Assembly (NCBI RefSeq): GCF_003837805.1
Contig: NZ_RQIT01000012.1
Span: 1 to 64,000, forward strand
From: Bradyrhizobium sp. RP6
Lineage (GTDB): Bacteria; Pseudomonadota; Alphaproteobacteria; Rhizobiales; Xanthobacteraceae
Length of the DNA stretch: 64,000 nucleotides
Direction of reading: 5' to 3'
Shown one piece after another: positions 44,794-53,751 of the stretch; position 1 is the first letter of the stretch; the number at the start of each line of letters is the position of its first letter. The notes below the pieces were generated by a model. The model saw nothing but the letters and a program-made list of their open reading frames with translations, made no database searches and was not told the origin of the DNA. A program made the translations under genes and the position numbers.

Positions 44794-46992
44794 ATGAACG
44801 CCTATGTCGGAACACCAACGTCGCGCGTCGACGGCCGGGCCAAGGTCACTGGAGCCGCGAAATATGCCGGCGAGTTCAGCGCTGAGGGCCTGGTCCATGG
44901 TTTCGTGGTGGAGGCCACCATACCGCGCGGTCGTATCGTGCGGCTCGACACCAGCGAGGCGCTGAAGGTGGCCGGAGTGCTCGACGTGCTCACGCACGCC
45001 AATCGTCCTTCCCTCGCCGACAAGGACGAGGCTTGGAAGGACGAGGTGGCCCCGGAGGGTTCGCCGTTCCGGCCGCTATATGACGACTTGATCAAGTTCA
45101 ACGGGCAGCCGATTGCTCTCGTTGTTGCCGAAGAATGGGAGACCGCGAAGTTCGCCGCAACGCTGGTGCGGATCGACTACGAGCAGGATGGCTTCGCAAC
45201 CGATCTCGAGGCCGGGCGCGGCAGTGCCCGTGAGATGGATAAGCCGCACAAGCCCCGCGGCGACGCCAAAGCAGCACTTGCGGCCGCCACCCTGCGGCAC
45301 GAGGCGGACTACCTCGTTCCGACCGAGCATCACAATCCGATGGAGCTCTATGCGACGACGACGGTCTGGGAAGGCGACGGCAAGCTCACGGTCTACGACA
45401 AGACCCAAGGCGTCCAGAACGTTCAAAAGTTCCTCTGCGGTGTGTTCGACAAGAAGCCGGAGGAGATCCGCGTGCTTTCGCCCTATGTCGGCGGCGCATT
45501 CGGCTCCGGCCTGCGACCGCAATACCAGGTTGTGCTGGCGACGCTGGCCGCCCTCGCACTCAAGCGCTCCGTCCGCGTCGTGCTGACACGGCGGCAGATG
45601 TATGGGCTGGGCTATCGCCCGATGACCATCGAGCATGTCGCGCTCGGGGCAGGGCCCGACGGCACGCTTGATGCCGTCAGCCACGAAGCCATTGCCGTTA
45701 CCTCACGCTACGAGGATTTTTCACGCAATGACACCGGCTGGGCCGAGCAGCTTTACAAGAGCCCGAACAGCCACTCTTCCCACAAGCTGATCGACCTCGA
45801 CGTCTCGACGCCCTGCGACATGCGCGCGCCGGGCGCGGCTTCGGGCGTCTGCGCGCTCGAGTGCGCCATGGACGAACTGGCCGTCGCGCTGAAGCTCGAT
45901 CCGGTCGAACTGCGCCTGAAGTGCTACTCGGATCGCGATCAGAGCGAAGGCCTCCCCTACACCAGCAAGCAGTTGCGCGAATGCTACGCGCGCGGCGCGG
46001 AAGCCTTCGGCTGGGCCCGGCGCAATCCCGCGCCGCGCTCCATGCGCGACGGCAAGGAACTGGTCGGCTGGGGCATGGCGACAGGGGTGTGGGAAGCGCT
46101 GCAGATGCCGGTCGCCGTCCGCATCGTCCTGACGGCCAACGGCCATGCCGAGGTCTCCTGCGCCGCGTCCGATATCGGCACCGGCACGTACACCATTGTG
46201 GCGCAAGTCGCGGCCGATGCTCTCGGGCTGCCGATCGAGAACATCAGCGTCAGGCTCGCCGATTCGACCTTGCCGCAAGCCCCCGTCGAGGGCGGCTCCT
46301 GGATGGCGGCGTCCAGCGCGCATGCCGTGCTGGGAGCGGCCGAAGACATTCGCCAGGAGCTCGCACGTCTTGCAAAGGCCATACCGGGCTCGCCGCTTGC
46401 TAACGACGCCGCCGACGTGCTCCTGATCGACGGGATGATCGCCAGCGAGGGCAAGAACGGGGCTGCCGTCTCGATTGCGGATGTCATGCGCCACAGCAAG
46501 CTCGAGCGGATCGAAAAGGAGAAGCTCAACCAGTTCGCGGAGGACAAATCGCATGCGCGCAACACGCATTCGGCGGTTTTCGCAGAGGTGAAGGTCGATG
46601 AAGAGCTGGGTGTCATCCGCGTCACGCGGGTCGTGAGTGCAGTCGCGGCAGGGCGCATCCTGAACACCAAGACGGGCCGCAGTCAGATCATGGGCAGCGT
46701 GGTCTGGGGGATCGGAATGGCGCTGCACGAGGAGACAGTGATGGATCACCGCTTCGGCCGCATCATGAATGCGAACATCGCCGAGTACCACATTCCCGTG
46801 AACGCCGACATTCACGACATAGACGTCATTTTCGTTGATGAGCCCGACAGCCGGATCAACAGGATGGGTATCAAGGGTCTCGGCGAAATCGGCATCGTCG
46901 GCGTGCCTGCGGCGATTGCGAACGCCGTCTACCATGCCACCGGCAAGCGCATCCGCCGCTTCCCGATCACGTTGGACAAGCTGCTGGACTGA
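44794..46992 (+). CDS. molybdopterin-binding subunit of an aldehyde/xanthine oxidoreductase (PaoC-like)
   Basis: A 732-residue catalytic subunit. N-terminal GRAKVTGAAKYAGEF, molybdopterin contacts GGAFGSG and GTGTYTIVAQ, APGAASG and the C-terminal GIKGLGEIGIVGVPAAIANA with the catalytic glutamate (GLGE) are present. Overall arrangement follows PaoABC-type aldehyde oxidoreductases rather than classical two-subunit xanthine dehydrogenase. The substrate is not identified. Confidence 0.9.
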   Translation: MNAYVGTPTSRVDGRAKVTGAAKYAGEFSAEGLVHGFVVEATIPRGRIVRLDTSEALKVAGVLDVLTHANRPSLADKDEAWKDEVAPEGSPFRPLYDDLIKFNGQPIALVVAEEWETAKFAATLVRIDYEQDGFATDLEAGRGSAREMDKPHKPRGDAKAALAAATLRHEADYLVPTEHHNPMELYATTTVWEGDGKLTVYDKTQGVQNVQKFLCGVFDKKPEEIRVLSPYVGGAFGSGLRPQYQVVLATLAALALKRSVRVVLTRRQMYGLGYRPMTIEHVALGAGPDGTLDAVSHEAIAVTSRYEDFSRNDTGWAEQLYKSPNSHSSHKLIDLDVSTPCDMRAPGAASGVCALECAMDELAVALKLDPVELRLKCYSDRDQSEGLPYTSKQLRECYARGAEAFGWARRNPAPRSMRDGKELVGWGMATGVWEALQMPVAVRIVLTANGHAEVSCAASDIGTGTYTIVAQVAADALGLPIENISVRLADSTLPQAPVEGGSWMAASSAHAVLGAAEDIRQELARLAKAIPGSPLANDAADVLLIDGMIASEGKNGAAVSIADVMRHSKLERIEKEKLNQFAEDKSHARNTHSAVFAEVKVDEELGVIRVTRVVSAVAAGRILNTKTGRSQIMGSVVWGIGMALHEETVMDHRFGRIMNANIAEYHIPVNADIHDIDVIFVDEPDSRINRMGIKGLGEIGIVGVPAAIANAVYHATGKRIRRFPITLDKLLD

Positions 46993-47092
46993 AGCCGCAG
47001 GTACTCGAACCGCCCCGCGTTCTCGGCTCCTGTCATCCAGCTGTCATCGAATGTGCCGAGAGCTGTGTCTCCGCCACATTTCGGGATCCGAC

Positions 47093-49450
47093 ATGGACTA
47101 TTTCAAGCGCTTCAACTTCCTGTTCGCCGCCCCCGTGTTCGACGCCGACGATCTCGAAGGCGTCCGCTTCAACCAGATCATCGAGGAGATCCAACGCTCC
47201 GGCTTCGAGGTGGTCCGGGCGCGCAAGCTGGAGGATGCCGAGATGGCAGTGCAGACCGACGCCGCGATCGGCTGCATGGTGGTGGACTGGGGCAAAAAGG
47301 GGCTGGAGGGCAAGACCTCGGCGCTGATCAATCTGATGCGCCGCCGCGGCCTCGACTTCCCGATCATCCTCCTGATCCGTCGCAAGCGGTTCGAGGATCT
47401 GCCGGTCGAGGTGCTCGATTTCATCGACGGCTATGTCTTCCTGTCCGAGGAGACGCCGCCCTTCATCGCCAAGAACCTGATCAGCCGTCTCAAGCAATAT
47501 GCCGAGACGCTGAAGACGCCGTTCTTCGGCGCGCTGGTCGACTATGCCGAGGAAGGAAACCAGCTCTGGACCTGTCCGGGCCACAATGGCGGCGTGTTCT
47601 ACAACCGCAGCCCGATCGGGCGCGTGTTCGTCGAGCATCTTGGCGAATCCGTATTCCGCGACGACCTCGATAATTCCGTGCTCGATCTCGGCGACCTGCT
47701 CACCCATGAAGGTCCGGCGCTGAAGGCGCAAAAGGAAGCGGCCCAGATCTTCGGCGCCGAAAAGACCTATTTCGTGCTCAACGGCACCTCGACGTCGAAC
47801 AAGGTCGCGCTCGGCGCCCTCGTCACCGACGGTGACCTCGTGCTGTTCGACCGCAACAACCACAAGGCCGCCCATCACGGCGCTCTGATGATCAGTGGCG
47901 GCGTCCCCGTCTACGTCCCGACCGTCCGCAATGCCTGGGGCCTGATCGGCCCGATGCGCTGGGACAGGCTCGATGAGAAGGCCCTGCGCGAGGCCATCCG
48001 CAACCATCCGCTGGTCGGGGACCGCGACGCCTGGCGCAAGGAGCGTCCGTTCCGCGTCGCCGTGGTCGAGCAGTGCACCTATGACGGCTCGATCCACAGC
48101 GCCGAGATGATCCTGAAGCGCATCGGCCATCTCTGCGAATACATCCTGTTCGACGAGGCCTGGGCCGGCTTCATGAAGTTCCATCCGCTCTATGTGGGCC
48201 GCTTCGCCATGGGCCTGGCCAATCTCCCTCCCGAGGCCCCCGGCATCATCGCAACGCAGTCGACTCACAAGCAGCTGGCGAGCTTCTCGCAGGCCTCGCA
48301 GATCCACATCAAGGATCGTCACATCCGCGGCCAGAAGCGGCGCGTCGAGCACCGCCGCTTCAACGAAAGCTTCATGCAGCACGCATCGACGTCCCCCTTC
48401 TATCCGCTGTTCGCCTCGCTCGACGTCGGCGCGCAGATGATGAAGGGTCGCTCCGGCGAAGTGCTGTGGGACGACACGATCCGGCTCGGCATCGAGCTGC
48501 GCAAGAAGATCCGGGCGATGCGCCGGGAGTTCGAGGAGAAGGAGCAAAATCCGGAGCGGCGCTGGTTCTTCGAGCCCTTCGTTCCCGATCGGGTCGCCAT
48601 TCCCGATGTCAGCCGCCCCGGCGCCGTCCACAACGTCGCCTGGGAGACGCTCTCCACCGACGAGCTCGCCACCAATCCCGCGCTGTGGCAGCTCTCTCCG
48701 GACACCAACTGGCACGGCTTTCCCGATCTCGCGGAAGGCTTTGCCATGACCGATCCGAACAAGCTGACCTTGCTCACACCCGGATTCGATCGTGCGACCG
48801 GCGCCTATGCCGAGCACGGCATCCCCGCACCGGTCGTCGCGCAGTACCTGCGCGAGAACCGCATCGTCCCGGAGAAGAACGACCTGAACTCCCTGCTCTT
48901 CCTGCTCACCCCCGGCGTCGAGGCGAGCAAGGCCGGCACGCTGATCTCCGGCCTCGTCGCGTTCAAGAGGCTGCATGACGACAATGCGCTGCTGGCCGAC
49001 GCGATTCCGGAATTCCATCAGCGGCGCCGGGCGCGCTACGAAGGCGTGCGCCTGCGCGATCTCTGCGGCGAGATGCACCGCTTCTTCCGCGCCGCCGACG
49101 TCAGCGCACTCCAGGCGAGGCAGTTCATGCCCGAGCACATGCCCGAGATTGCGATGTCGCCCCGCGATGCCGCGCGCTATCTGTTCCGCAACGATGTCGA
49201 CTACCTGCCGATCGAGGCGATCGCCGGCCGCATCGCCACCACGCCCTTCGTGGTCTATCCGCCCGGCATCGCTACCATCGTGCCCGGCGAGCGGCTGACG
49301 GAGCGGGCCAAACCCATGATCGATTATCTCAAGATGTTCGAGACCTGCTTCAACACCTTCCCGGGCTTCGACGTCGAAATCCAGGGCGTCTACAAGGAGG
49401 TCGATGCTCACGGGCGCATCGGGCTCTACACATACGTCGTTGCCGAGTAG
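47093..49450 (+). CDS. Orn/Lys/Arg decarboxylase (PLP-dependent, fold I)
   Basis: A 785-residue decarboxylase with an N-terminal response-regulator-like wing domain (residues about 1-130), a PLP domain with the Schiff-base lysine in ATQSTHKQLASFSQAS, a SIHSAEMI segment and the family HGALMISGG. Members convert ornithine, lysine or arginine to putrescine, cadaverine or agmatine; the exact amino acid cannot be read off by eye. I start at the ATG at 47093 (MDYFKRFNF), 101 nt after the molybdenum enzyme operon. Confidence 0.9.
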   Translation: MDYFKRFNFLFAAPVFDADDLEGVRFNQIIEEIQRSGFEVVRARKLEDAEMAVQTDAAIGCMVVDWGKKGLEGKTSALINLMRRRGLDFPIILLIRRKRFEDLPVEVLDFIDGYVFLSEETPPFIAKNLISRLKQYAETLKTPFFGALVDYAEEGNQLWTCPGHNGGVFYNRSPIGRVFVEHLGESVFRDDLDNSVLDLGDLLTHEGPALKAQKEAAQIFGAEKTYFVLNGTSTSNKVALGALVTDGDLVLFDRNNHKAAHHGALMISGGVPVYVPTVRNAWGLIGPMRWDRLDEKALREAIRNHPLVGDRDAWRKERPFRVAVVEQCTYDGSIHSAEMILKRIGHLCEYILFDEAWAGFMKFHPLYVGRFAMGLANLPPEAPGIIATQSTHKQLASFSQASQIHIKDRHIRGQKRRVEHRRFNESFMQHASTSPFYPLFASLDVGAQMMKGRSGEVLWDDTIRLGIELRKKIRAMRREFEEKEQNPERRWFFEPFVPDRVAIPDVSRPGAVHNVAWETLSTDELATNPALWQLSPDTNWHGFPDLAEGFAMTDPNKLTLLTPGFDRATGAYAEHGIPAPVVAQYLRENRIVPEKNDLNSLLFLLTPGVEASKAGTLISGLVAFKRLHDDNALLADAIPEFHQRRRARYEGVRLRDLCGEMHRFFRAADVSALQARQFMPEHMPEIAMSPRDAARYLFRNDVDYLPIEAIAGRIATTPFVVYPPGIATIVPGERLTERAKPMIDYLKMFETCFNTFPGFDVEIQGVYKEVDAHGRIGLYTYVVAE

Positions 49451-49456
49451 GTGCCG

Positions 49457-49975
49457 ATGAACGAGACAGCCGCGCGCGCGAGTGATGAACCCGTCCTGGT
49501 CAGGCCGTCACGCGAAAGCGATGTCGAGGGCACCGGCGCGCCGGAGCCGGACGATCTGCGCGACCGGCGCAAGAACCTGAAGCAGACCCGCCTGCCGCAT
49601 CTTGTGGCGACCTATCGCGGCGAGGTCGTCGGCTATGCCTATGCCGTGCTGTTCCGCAAGCGCCCGGCCTATCGATACACGGCCAAGCACTCGATCTACG
49701 TCCACCACGCGCATCTCGGCCGCGGGGTTGGACGGCTATTGCTCCAGGAATTGATCGACGCCTGCGCGGCGGCCGGCTTCCGCCAGATGATCGGCTATAT
49801 CGATGCCGACAACGCGCCCTCGCTCGTGCTGCACGAAAAATTCGGCTTCGCGCGCGCCGGCCTGCTCCACGGCGTCGCCTATCGCCACGGCCGCTGGTCC
49901 GACACCGTGATGGTGCAACGATCGCTCGGCGCAGGGACGACAACACCTCCGCCCATCATGGCGCGGGGCCGGTAG
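49457..49975 (+). CDS. GNAT-family N-acetyltransferase (phosphinothricin acetyltransferase-like), internally shortened
   Basis: A 172-residue acetyltransferase. The acetyl-CoA loop HLGRGVGRLLLQELIDAC and the ending GYIDADNAPSLVLHEKFGF are typical of the Pat/Bar group. The usual first helix between VRPSRESDV and the following E-P-rich segment (AIxAIYxHHVxxGTASFE region) is largely missing here, an in-frame loss of about 12-20 residues. It begins 6 nt after the decarboxylase; an AGG precedes the ATG. Polyamine or amino acid acetylation is possible but unproven. Confidence 0.8.
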   Translation: MNETAARASDEPVLVRPSRESDVEGTGAPEPDDLRDRRKNLKQTRLPHLVATYRGEVVGYAYAVLFRKRPAYRYTAKHSIYVHHAHLGRGVGRLLLQELIDACAAAGFRQMIGYIDADNAPSLVLHEKFGFARAGLLHGVAYRHGRWSDTVMVQRSLGAGTTTPPPIMARGR

Positions 49976-49978
49976 GCC

Positions 49979-50191
49979 TTACGACGGAAAGTCAGCCGGT
50001 CTCACATGGATGCGGTCGGCATGCAGCGACCAGTCATGCAATGCCTGGTCCTTGCAGAATCTTGCTTTCGCCCGCTCCTTGGCCTCATCCTCGTCGGCCG
50101 CGTCGATCTCGAGCGTACCCTGGCAGACCTCGCTCTGCCGGCCGTACTCGCCGAGCACGTCCTTCATGAACTTGACGACATAGGTTGACAT
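49979..50191 (-). CDS. small conserved-type hypothetical protein under a FixK-type box
   Basis: A 70-residue protein (MSTYVVKFMKDVLGEYGRQ) with a short beta-like N-terminal half and an acidic, alanine-rich helix (AADEDEAKERAKARF). No family assigned. A GGAGG ribosome binding site lies 5 nt before the ATG. The TTGA-N6-TCAA box at 50256-50269 is 65 nt upstream, placing it well for activation under low oxygen. Confidence 0.7.
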   Translation of the reverse strand: MSTYVVKFMKDVLGEYGRQSEVCQGTLEIDAADEDEAKERAKARFCKDQALHDWSLHADRIHVRPADFPS

Positions 50192-50255
50192 TGGGACCTC
50201 CCAACTGCCCCGGCGGTACTCTAATCCCATTTACGCCGGATAGGGGAAGGAGATT

Positions 50256-50269
50256 TTGACGCGGATCAA
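50256..50269. promoter_or_regulatory. FixK/Fnr-type box in a divergent promoter
   Basis: TTGACGCGGATCAA matches TTGA-N6-TCAA exactly. With the box at -41.5 it could drive the 70-residue gene to the left (leader about 30 nt) or the ketimine-reductase-like gene to the right (leader about 26 nt). Confidence 0.65.
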
Positions 50270-50329
50270 GGCTTGTCGAGACCCGACGGAAGATTCGTTG
50301 CGGAACCTGCCGCGCGGGTTTATGGGCAA

Positions 50330-51298
50330 ATGCCGGTCGCCAATAGGGAATTAGCCTTGCACTTTGTCTCCGATACCGAAGTCACGAAAGTTCTGACCTT
50401 TCCGATCCTGATTGCGGCGCTCGAAGAGGCGCATCGCCGGCCGAAGATGGAGGTGCTGGACGCCTTCCTTGGAGACGAGAGGGGGCAATACGTCATCCGC
50501 AGCGCCGTCGATCCCGGCCGATACATGGCCAGCAAGATGTTCACCAGCTTTCCGGCCAATCTGGCCGAAGGCAGGATGCCCGCGGTGCAGGCCGTGTGCG
50601 TGCTGTTCGACGGCACCAATGGGCGGCCGCTGGCGGCGATGGACGGCACCGAGATCACGCATTGGCGCACCGCAGCCGACTCCGCGCTGGCCACGAAACT
50701 GCTCGCCCCGCCCAATCCCGAGACGCTGCTCTGCGTCGGGGCCGGCGAGATGTCCGAATGGCTGATCCGGGGTCATCGCACCGTGCGGCCGTCACTGGAG
50801 CGCGTGCTGATCTGGAATCGCAGCCCGGACCGGGGCGTGGATCTCGCTCAGCACTTGGCGAAGGTCGGCGTCAAGGCGGAAGCAATCACGGATCTCGACG
50901 CTGCGACGCGCGAGGCCGATGTCATCACCACCTGCACCCGCGCGCATCAGCCGCTGATCAAGGGCCGCAATCTGCGGCCGGGCACGCATCTGGACCTCGT
51001 CGGCGGCTACACGCCGCAAACCCGGGAGGCCGATGACGAGGCGGCCAAGCGCTCCCGCATCTTCGTGGACCGACGGGAATCCGCCTTCCATGGGGTCGGC
51101 GACATCCTGCAGCCGATCGCAAGCGGCGTGATCAGCGAGGCGGATGTCCTCGGCGACCTCTACGACCTCGCCGGCGGCCTTGTGCTGGGGCGAACGTCAC
51201 CGTCCGACATCACGTTCTTCAAGAACGCGGGCGGCGGCCATCTCGACCTCATGACCTGTGAGGCCGTGTTCCAGCAGCTTGGCGCAAAGCTGGGGTAG
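50330..51298 (+). CDS. ornithine cyclodeaminase/mu-crystallin-family protein, probably a ketimine reductase
   Basis: A 322-residue NAD(P)-binding protein. The substrate lysine lies in YMASKMFTSFP and the Rossmann motif is LLCVGAGEMSEWLIRG. At the position of the catalytic Asp of true ornithine cyclodeaminase (about 228), the sequence reads GGYTPQTREAD, with Tyr at about 227; this form is found in delta1-pyrroline-2-carboxylate and related ketimine reductases. I start at the ATG at 50330, which gives normal family length, rather than the TTG at 50273. Confidence 0.82.
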   Translation: MPVANRELALHFVSDTEVTKVLTFPILIAALEEAHRRPKMEVLDAFLGDERGQYVIRSAVDPGRYMASKMFTSFPANLAEGRMPAVQAVCVLFDGTNGRPLAAMDGTEITHWRTAADSALATKLLAPPNPETLLCVGAGEMSEWLIRGHRTVRPSLERVLIWNRSPDRGVDLAQHLAKVGVKAEAITDLDAATREADVITTCTRAHQPLIKGRNLRPGTHLDLVGGYTPQTREADDEAAKRSRIFVDRRESAFHGVGDILQPIASGVISEADVLGDLYDLAGGLVLGRTSPSDITFFKNAGGGHLDLMTCEAVFQQLGAKLG

Positions 51299-51334
51299 TG
51301 GCCCAGGCTGACGAGACACGGCCGACGTCAGCCC

Positions 51335-51775
51335 TCACGCCTTGATGTCGAGGAGCGTGTCTTCCGTCTCGGCGTAGGCCTGAATGACCTTCGCATTGGC
51401 AACGAAGCTGTACTTTGCGGTCACCAGCTGAGCGAATTCGCTAGCAAGATCGACATTCGGCGCTGCGACCAGGCCGTCCTGGTTTGCGAAGGGAGCGCTC
51501 GGGTCGGATTGCGCGGCATAGCTCGGCGACACCGTCGATACGGTCGCAACCGTACCGCCCGGCGTCGAACCACTCGACTGGGAGACCTGATCTACTCGCA
51601 ACGGCACGTAGGCTGCAGGAAACGTTGGAGCAATGCCCGCACCGGCCGATGCGCTCGATCCGCCTGACGCGGGTAGCGGGCCGGTCGTTCTGATGTTGGC
51701 GATATTGCTCGCGGCCACGTTCACGCGCAGACTCGCCGCAGAAAGTCCGGATGTCGCAATCGAAAGTATGCTCAT
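51335..51775 (-). CDS. orphan FlgC-like flagellar rod/hook-type protein
   Basis: A 146-residue protein with the two conserved ends of flagellar axial proteins: TSGLSAASLRVNVAASNIAN at the N-terminus and PNVDLASEFAQLV...ANAKVIQAYAETEDTLLDI at the C-terminus. The middle is low-complexity Ser/Ala/Gly/Pro. Its size fits the rod protein FlgC. There are no other flagellar genes nearby, so it is an isolated paralogue of unknown role. Confidence 0.75.
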   Translation of the reverse strand: MSILSIATSGLSAASLRVNVAASNIANIRTTGPLPASGGSSASAGAGIAPTFPAAYVPLRVDQVSQSSGSTPGGTVATVSTVSPSYAAQSDPSAPFANQDGLVAAPNVDLASEFAQLVTAKYSFVANAKVIQAYAETEDTLLDIKA

Positions 51776-51890
51776 GCTCCCTGATCTACAGGACAGGTCA
51801 TACGCGTTCCTTCACGCCATCGATAAGATGCGCCCCTCTGTATTTCCCTCGCGGTAACCAATGGCTGGCGCGCAATAGCCTTCGCGCGCC

Positions 51891-52940
51891 CTACCCCGGC
51901 TTCACGCCAAAAGCCTGTGTGAAGCGTTCGGCATAGTGCGGCCAGACCTCGGGATTGATGATGCGCGGCGGGCGCTTGCCGTCCAGCACATCCAGCACCT
52001 GTTCGGCGGCGATGCGGCCCATGTTCTGCCGCGCCTCGATGGTGACGCCCGCCGTGTGCGGGCTCGCCAGCACGTTATCGAACTGGAGCAGCGGATGCTC
52101 CGGCGGCGGCGGCTCCTTGGACCAGACGTCGAGGCCGGCACCCGCAATGCGCTTGTCGCGCAGTGCCTGAAGCAACGCGTCCTCGTCGTGGATGAAACCG
52201 CGCGCCGTGGTGATAAAATAGGCATGCGGCTGCATCAGCGCGAATTCACGCACGCTGATCATGTTGCGGCTGCCCTTGTCCAGCGGGCAGGAGATCGAGA
52301 CGAAATCGGCGCGGCGCAGGAGTTCGTCGAGCTCGACCTTCTGCCCGCCCCGCTCCGCCATCACCTCGGCCGACAAATACGGGTCGTAGGCCAGCACCGT
52401 CATGCCAAGCAAGCCCTTGCACAGGGCGGCGATGCGCCGGCCGACATTGCCGAGGCCGACGATGCCGACGGTCTTGCCCTCGACCTCGTTGCCGACGAGT
52501 TCGTTGCGGTTGACGTCGCGCTCGCGACGTAGGCGGCGATCCGACTGGATGATGCGCTTGGATAGGGTCAACATCATCGCCAGCGCATGCTCGGCAACCG
52601 AATGGGCGTTGCCGCCGGACTGGTTGACGACCAGCACCCCCGCCTCCGTGCAGGCCTCGACGTCGACAGGGTCGAAGCCGGCGCCATTGCTGGAGACCAG
52701 CAGCAGTTCCGGCGTCCGCTTCAGAAAGGCGGCATCGACGTGGAAATGCGGCGCCAGCTCGTCGCGGGCCGCACCGATCTGGTAGACATGGGCCGCGCTC
52801 AGGATCGGCGCATAGAAGTCTTCGGGGCTCTCGTTCTCGATGCGATCGAGCCGGACGTCGGGCCGCGCCTTCAGAATGTCGATATAGATCGGATTGGCTA
52901 GGTATTTGACGTAGAAGACGCGCTTGTTGTTGACGGACAT
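51891..52940 (-). CDS. D-isomer-specific 2-hydroxyacid dehydrogenase
   Basis: A 349-residue NAD(P)-dependent dehydrogenase. The nucleotide motif is VGIVGLGNVGRRIAAL near residue 160; catalytic residues are the Arg in ITTARGFIHDEDAL, the Glu in AGLDVWSKEP and the His in ASPHTAGVT. It interconverts a 2-hydroxyacid and 2-oxoacid; the specificity is not evident. It starts at the ATG at 52940; the frame upstream is shadow. It is divergent from a TPP-dependent 2-oxoacid decarboxylase pair, which may use its product. Confidence 0.88.
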   Translation of the reverse strand: MSVNNKRVFYVKYLANPIYIDILKARPDVRLDRIENESPEDFYAPILSAAHVYQIGAARDELAPHFHVDAAFLKRTPELLLVSSNGAGFDPVDVEACTEAGVLVVNQSGGNAHSVAEHALAMMLTLSKRIIQSDRRLRRERDVNRNELVGNEVEGKTVGIVGLGNVGRRIAALCKGLLGMTVLAYDPYLSAEVMAERGGQKVELDELLRRADFVSISCPLDKGSRNMISVREFALMQPHAYFITTARGFIHDEDALLQALRDKRIAGAGLDVWSKEPPPPEHPLLQFDNVLASPHTAGVTIEARQNMGRIAAEQVLDVLDGKRPPRIINPEVWPHYAERFTQAFGVKPG

Positions 52941-53184
52941 CAGGACCCTTCCGGCTCGTTCGCGAGGGAGCTCGGCAAGGTCGGCGCGACGCGCTGCCTC
53001 CGGTGCCTCCTCCTGCTTTTTCGTTGCCGCATTTATGACATGGCGGTGCCGGCCACGGCAGGCCGTCTGGCGCAGATCACGGTACCGGCGCGGACATGTT
53101 GACAATCCCTCTGCCTGCGTCAAGTTCGGCGGACCGCCGCAACGGCCAGAACCAAGAAGCATGCGCGGCTGAAGGGAGAACGCA

Positions 53185-53751
53185 ATGGCGATTGCGGAAC
53201 AACAGACCTCGCCCCAGGCGGCTCTAGGCTCCAGCGAGAGGAGCTGGCACGGCATTGTCCTGCAAACGTTGAAGCGGAACGAGATCAGCCTCGTCCCTTA
53301 CGTGCCCGACCGCGTTCTGACACCGCTGATCAAGAACCTGCACGCCGACCCCTTCTTCACCACCTTTGCCACCGCCCGCGAGGAGGAGGCGGTCGGCATC
53401 GTCTCGGGCGCCTGGATGGGCGGACGACGCGGCGCGGTGCTGATGCAGACCTCCGGCTTTGCCACGCTGGCCAACGTGCTGGCCTCGCTCGCGGTGCCCT
53501 ACCAGATCCCGCTGATCATGTTCGTGTCCGAGCGCGGCACGCTCGGCGAGTTCAACTACGGCCAGTCGCTGGTCTGCCGCACCATGCGCCCGGTGCTCGA
53601 TTCACTGGCGCTGGAGCACCACACGATCACCCGCCTGGACGAGCTCGGCTTCATCACGGACCGCTCGATCAAGCAGGCCGTCACCACGCAGGCCCCGGTG
53701 GCGCTGATCCTCAACCCGCTGCTCACGGGCGGCAAGGTGTTCGACAAGTGA
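53185..53751 (+). CDS. TPP-dependent decarboxylase alpha subunit (sulfopyruvate/phosphonopyruvate decarboxylase-like)
   Basis: A 188-residue protein equal to the PYR domain of TPP enzymes, with the activating glutamate in TAREEEAVGIVSGAWMGG. Split alpha/beta pairs of this size are like ComD/ComE (sulfopyruvate decarboxylase) and phosphonopyruvate decarboxylase. It is coupled by a 4-nt overlap to the beta-subunit gene. Confidence 0.82.
   Translation: MAIAEQQTSPQAALGSSERSWHGIVLQTLKRNEISLVPYVPDRVLTPLIKNLHADPFFTTFATAREEEAVGIVSGAWMGGRRGAVLMQTSGFATLANVLASLAVPYQIPLIMFVSERGTLGEFNYGQSLVCRTMRPVLDSLALEHHTITRLDELGFITDRSIKQAVTTQAPVALILNPLLTGGKVFDK

Noticed and set aside
47033..49411. A 792-codon minus-strand open frame opposite the decarboxylase gene
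   Set aside because: Antisense shadow of a well-supported PLP enzyme; no recognisable fold and biased composition.
53245..53260. TGGCAC followed by TTGTC, resembling a sigma-54 element
   Set aside because: The -12 part is TTGTC instead of TTGC(A/T) and the site lies inside the TPP alpha-subunit gene.
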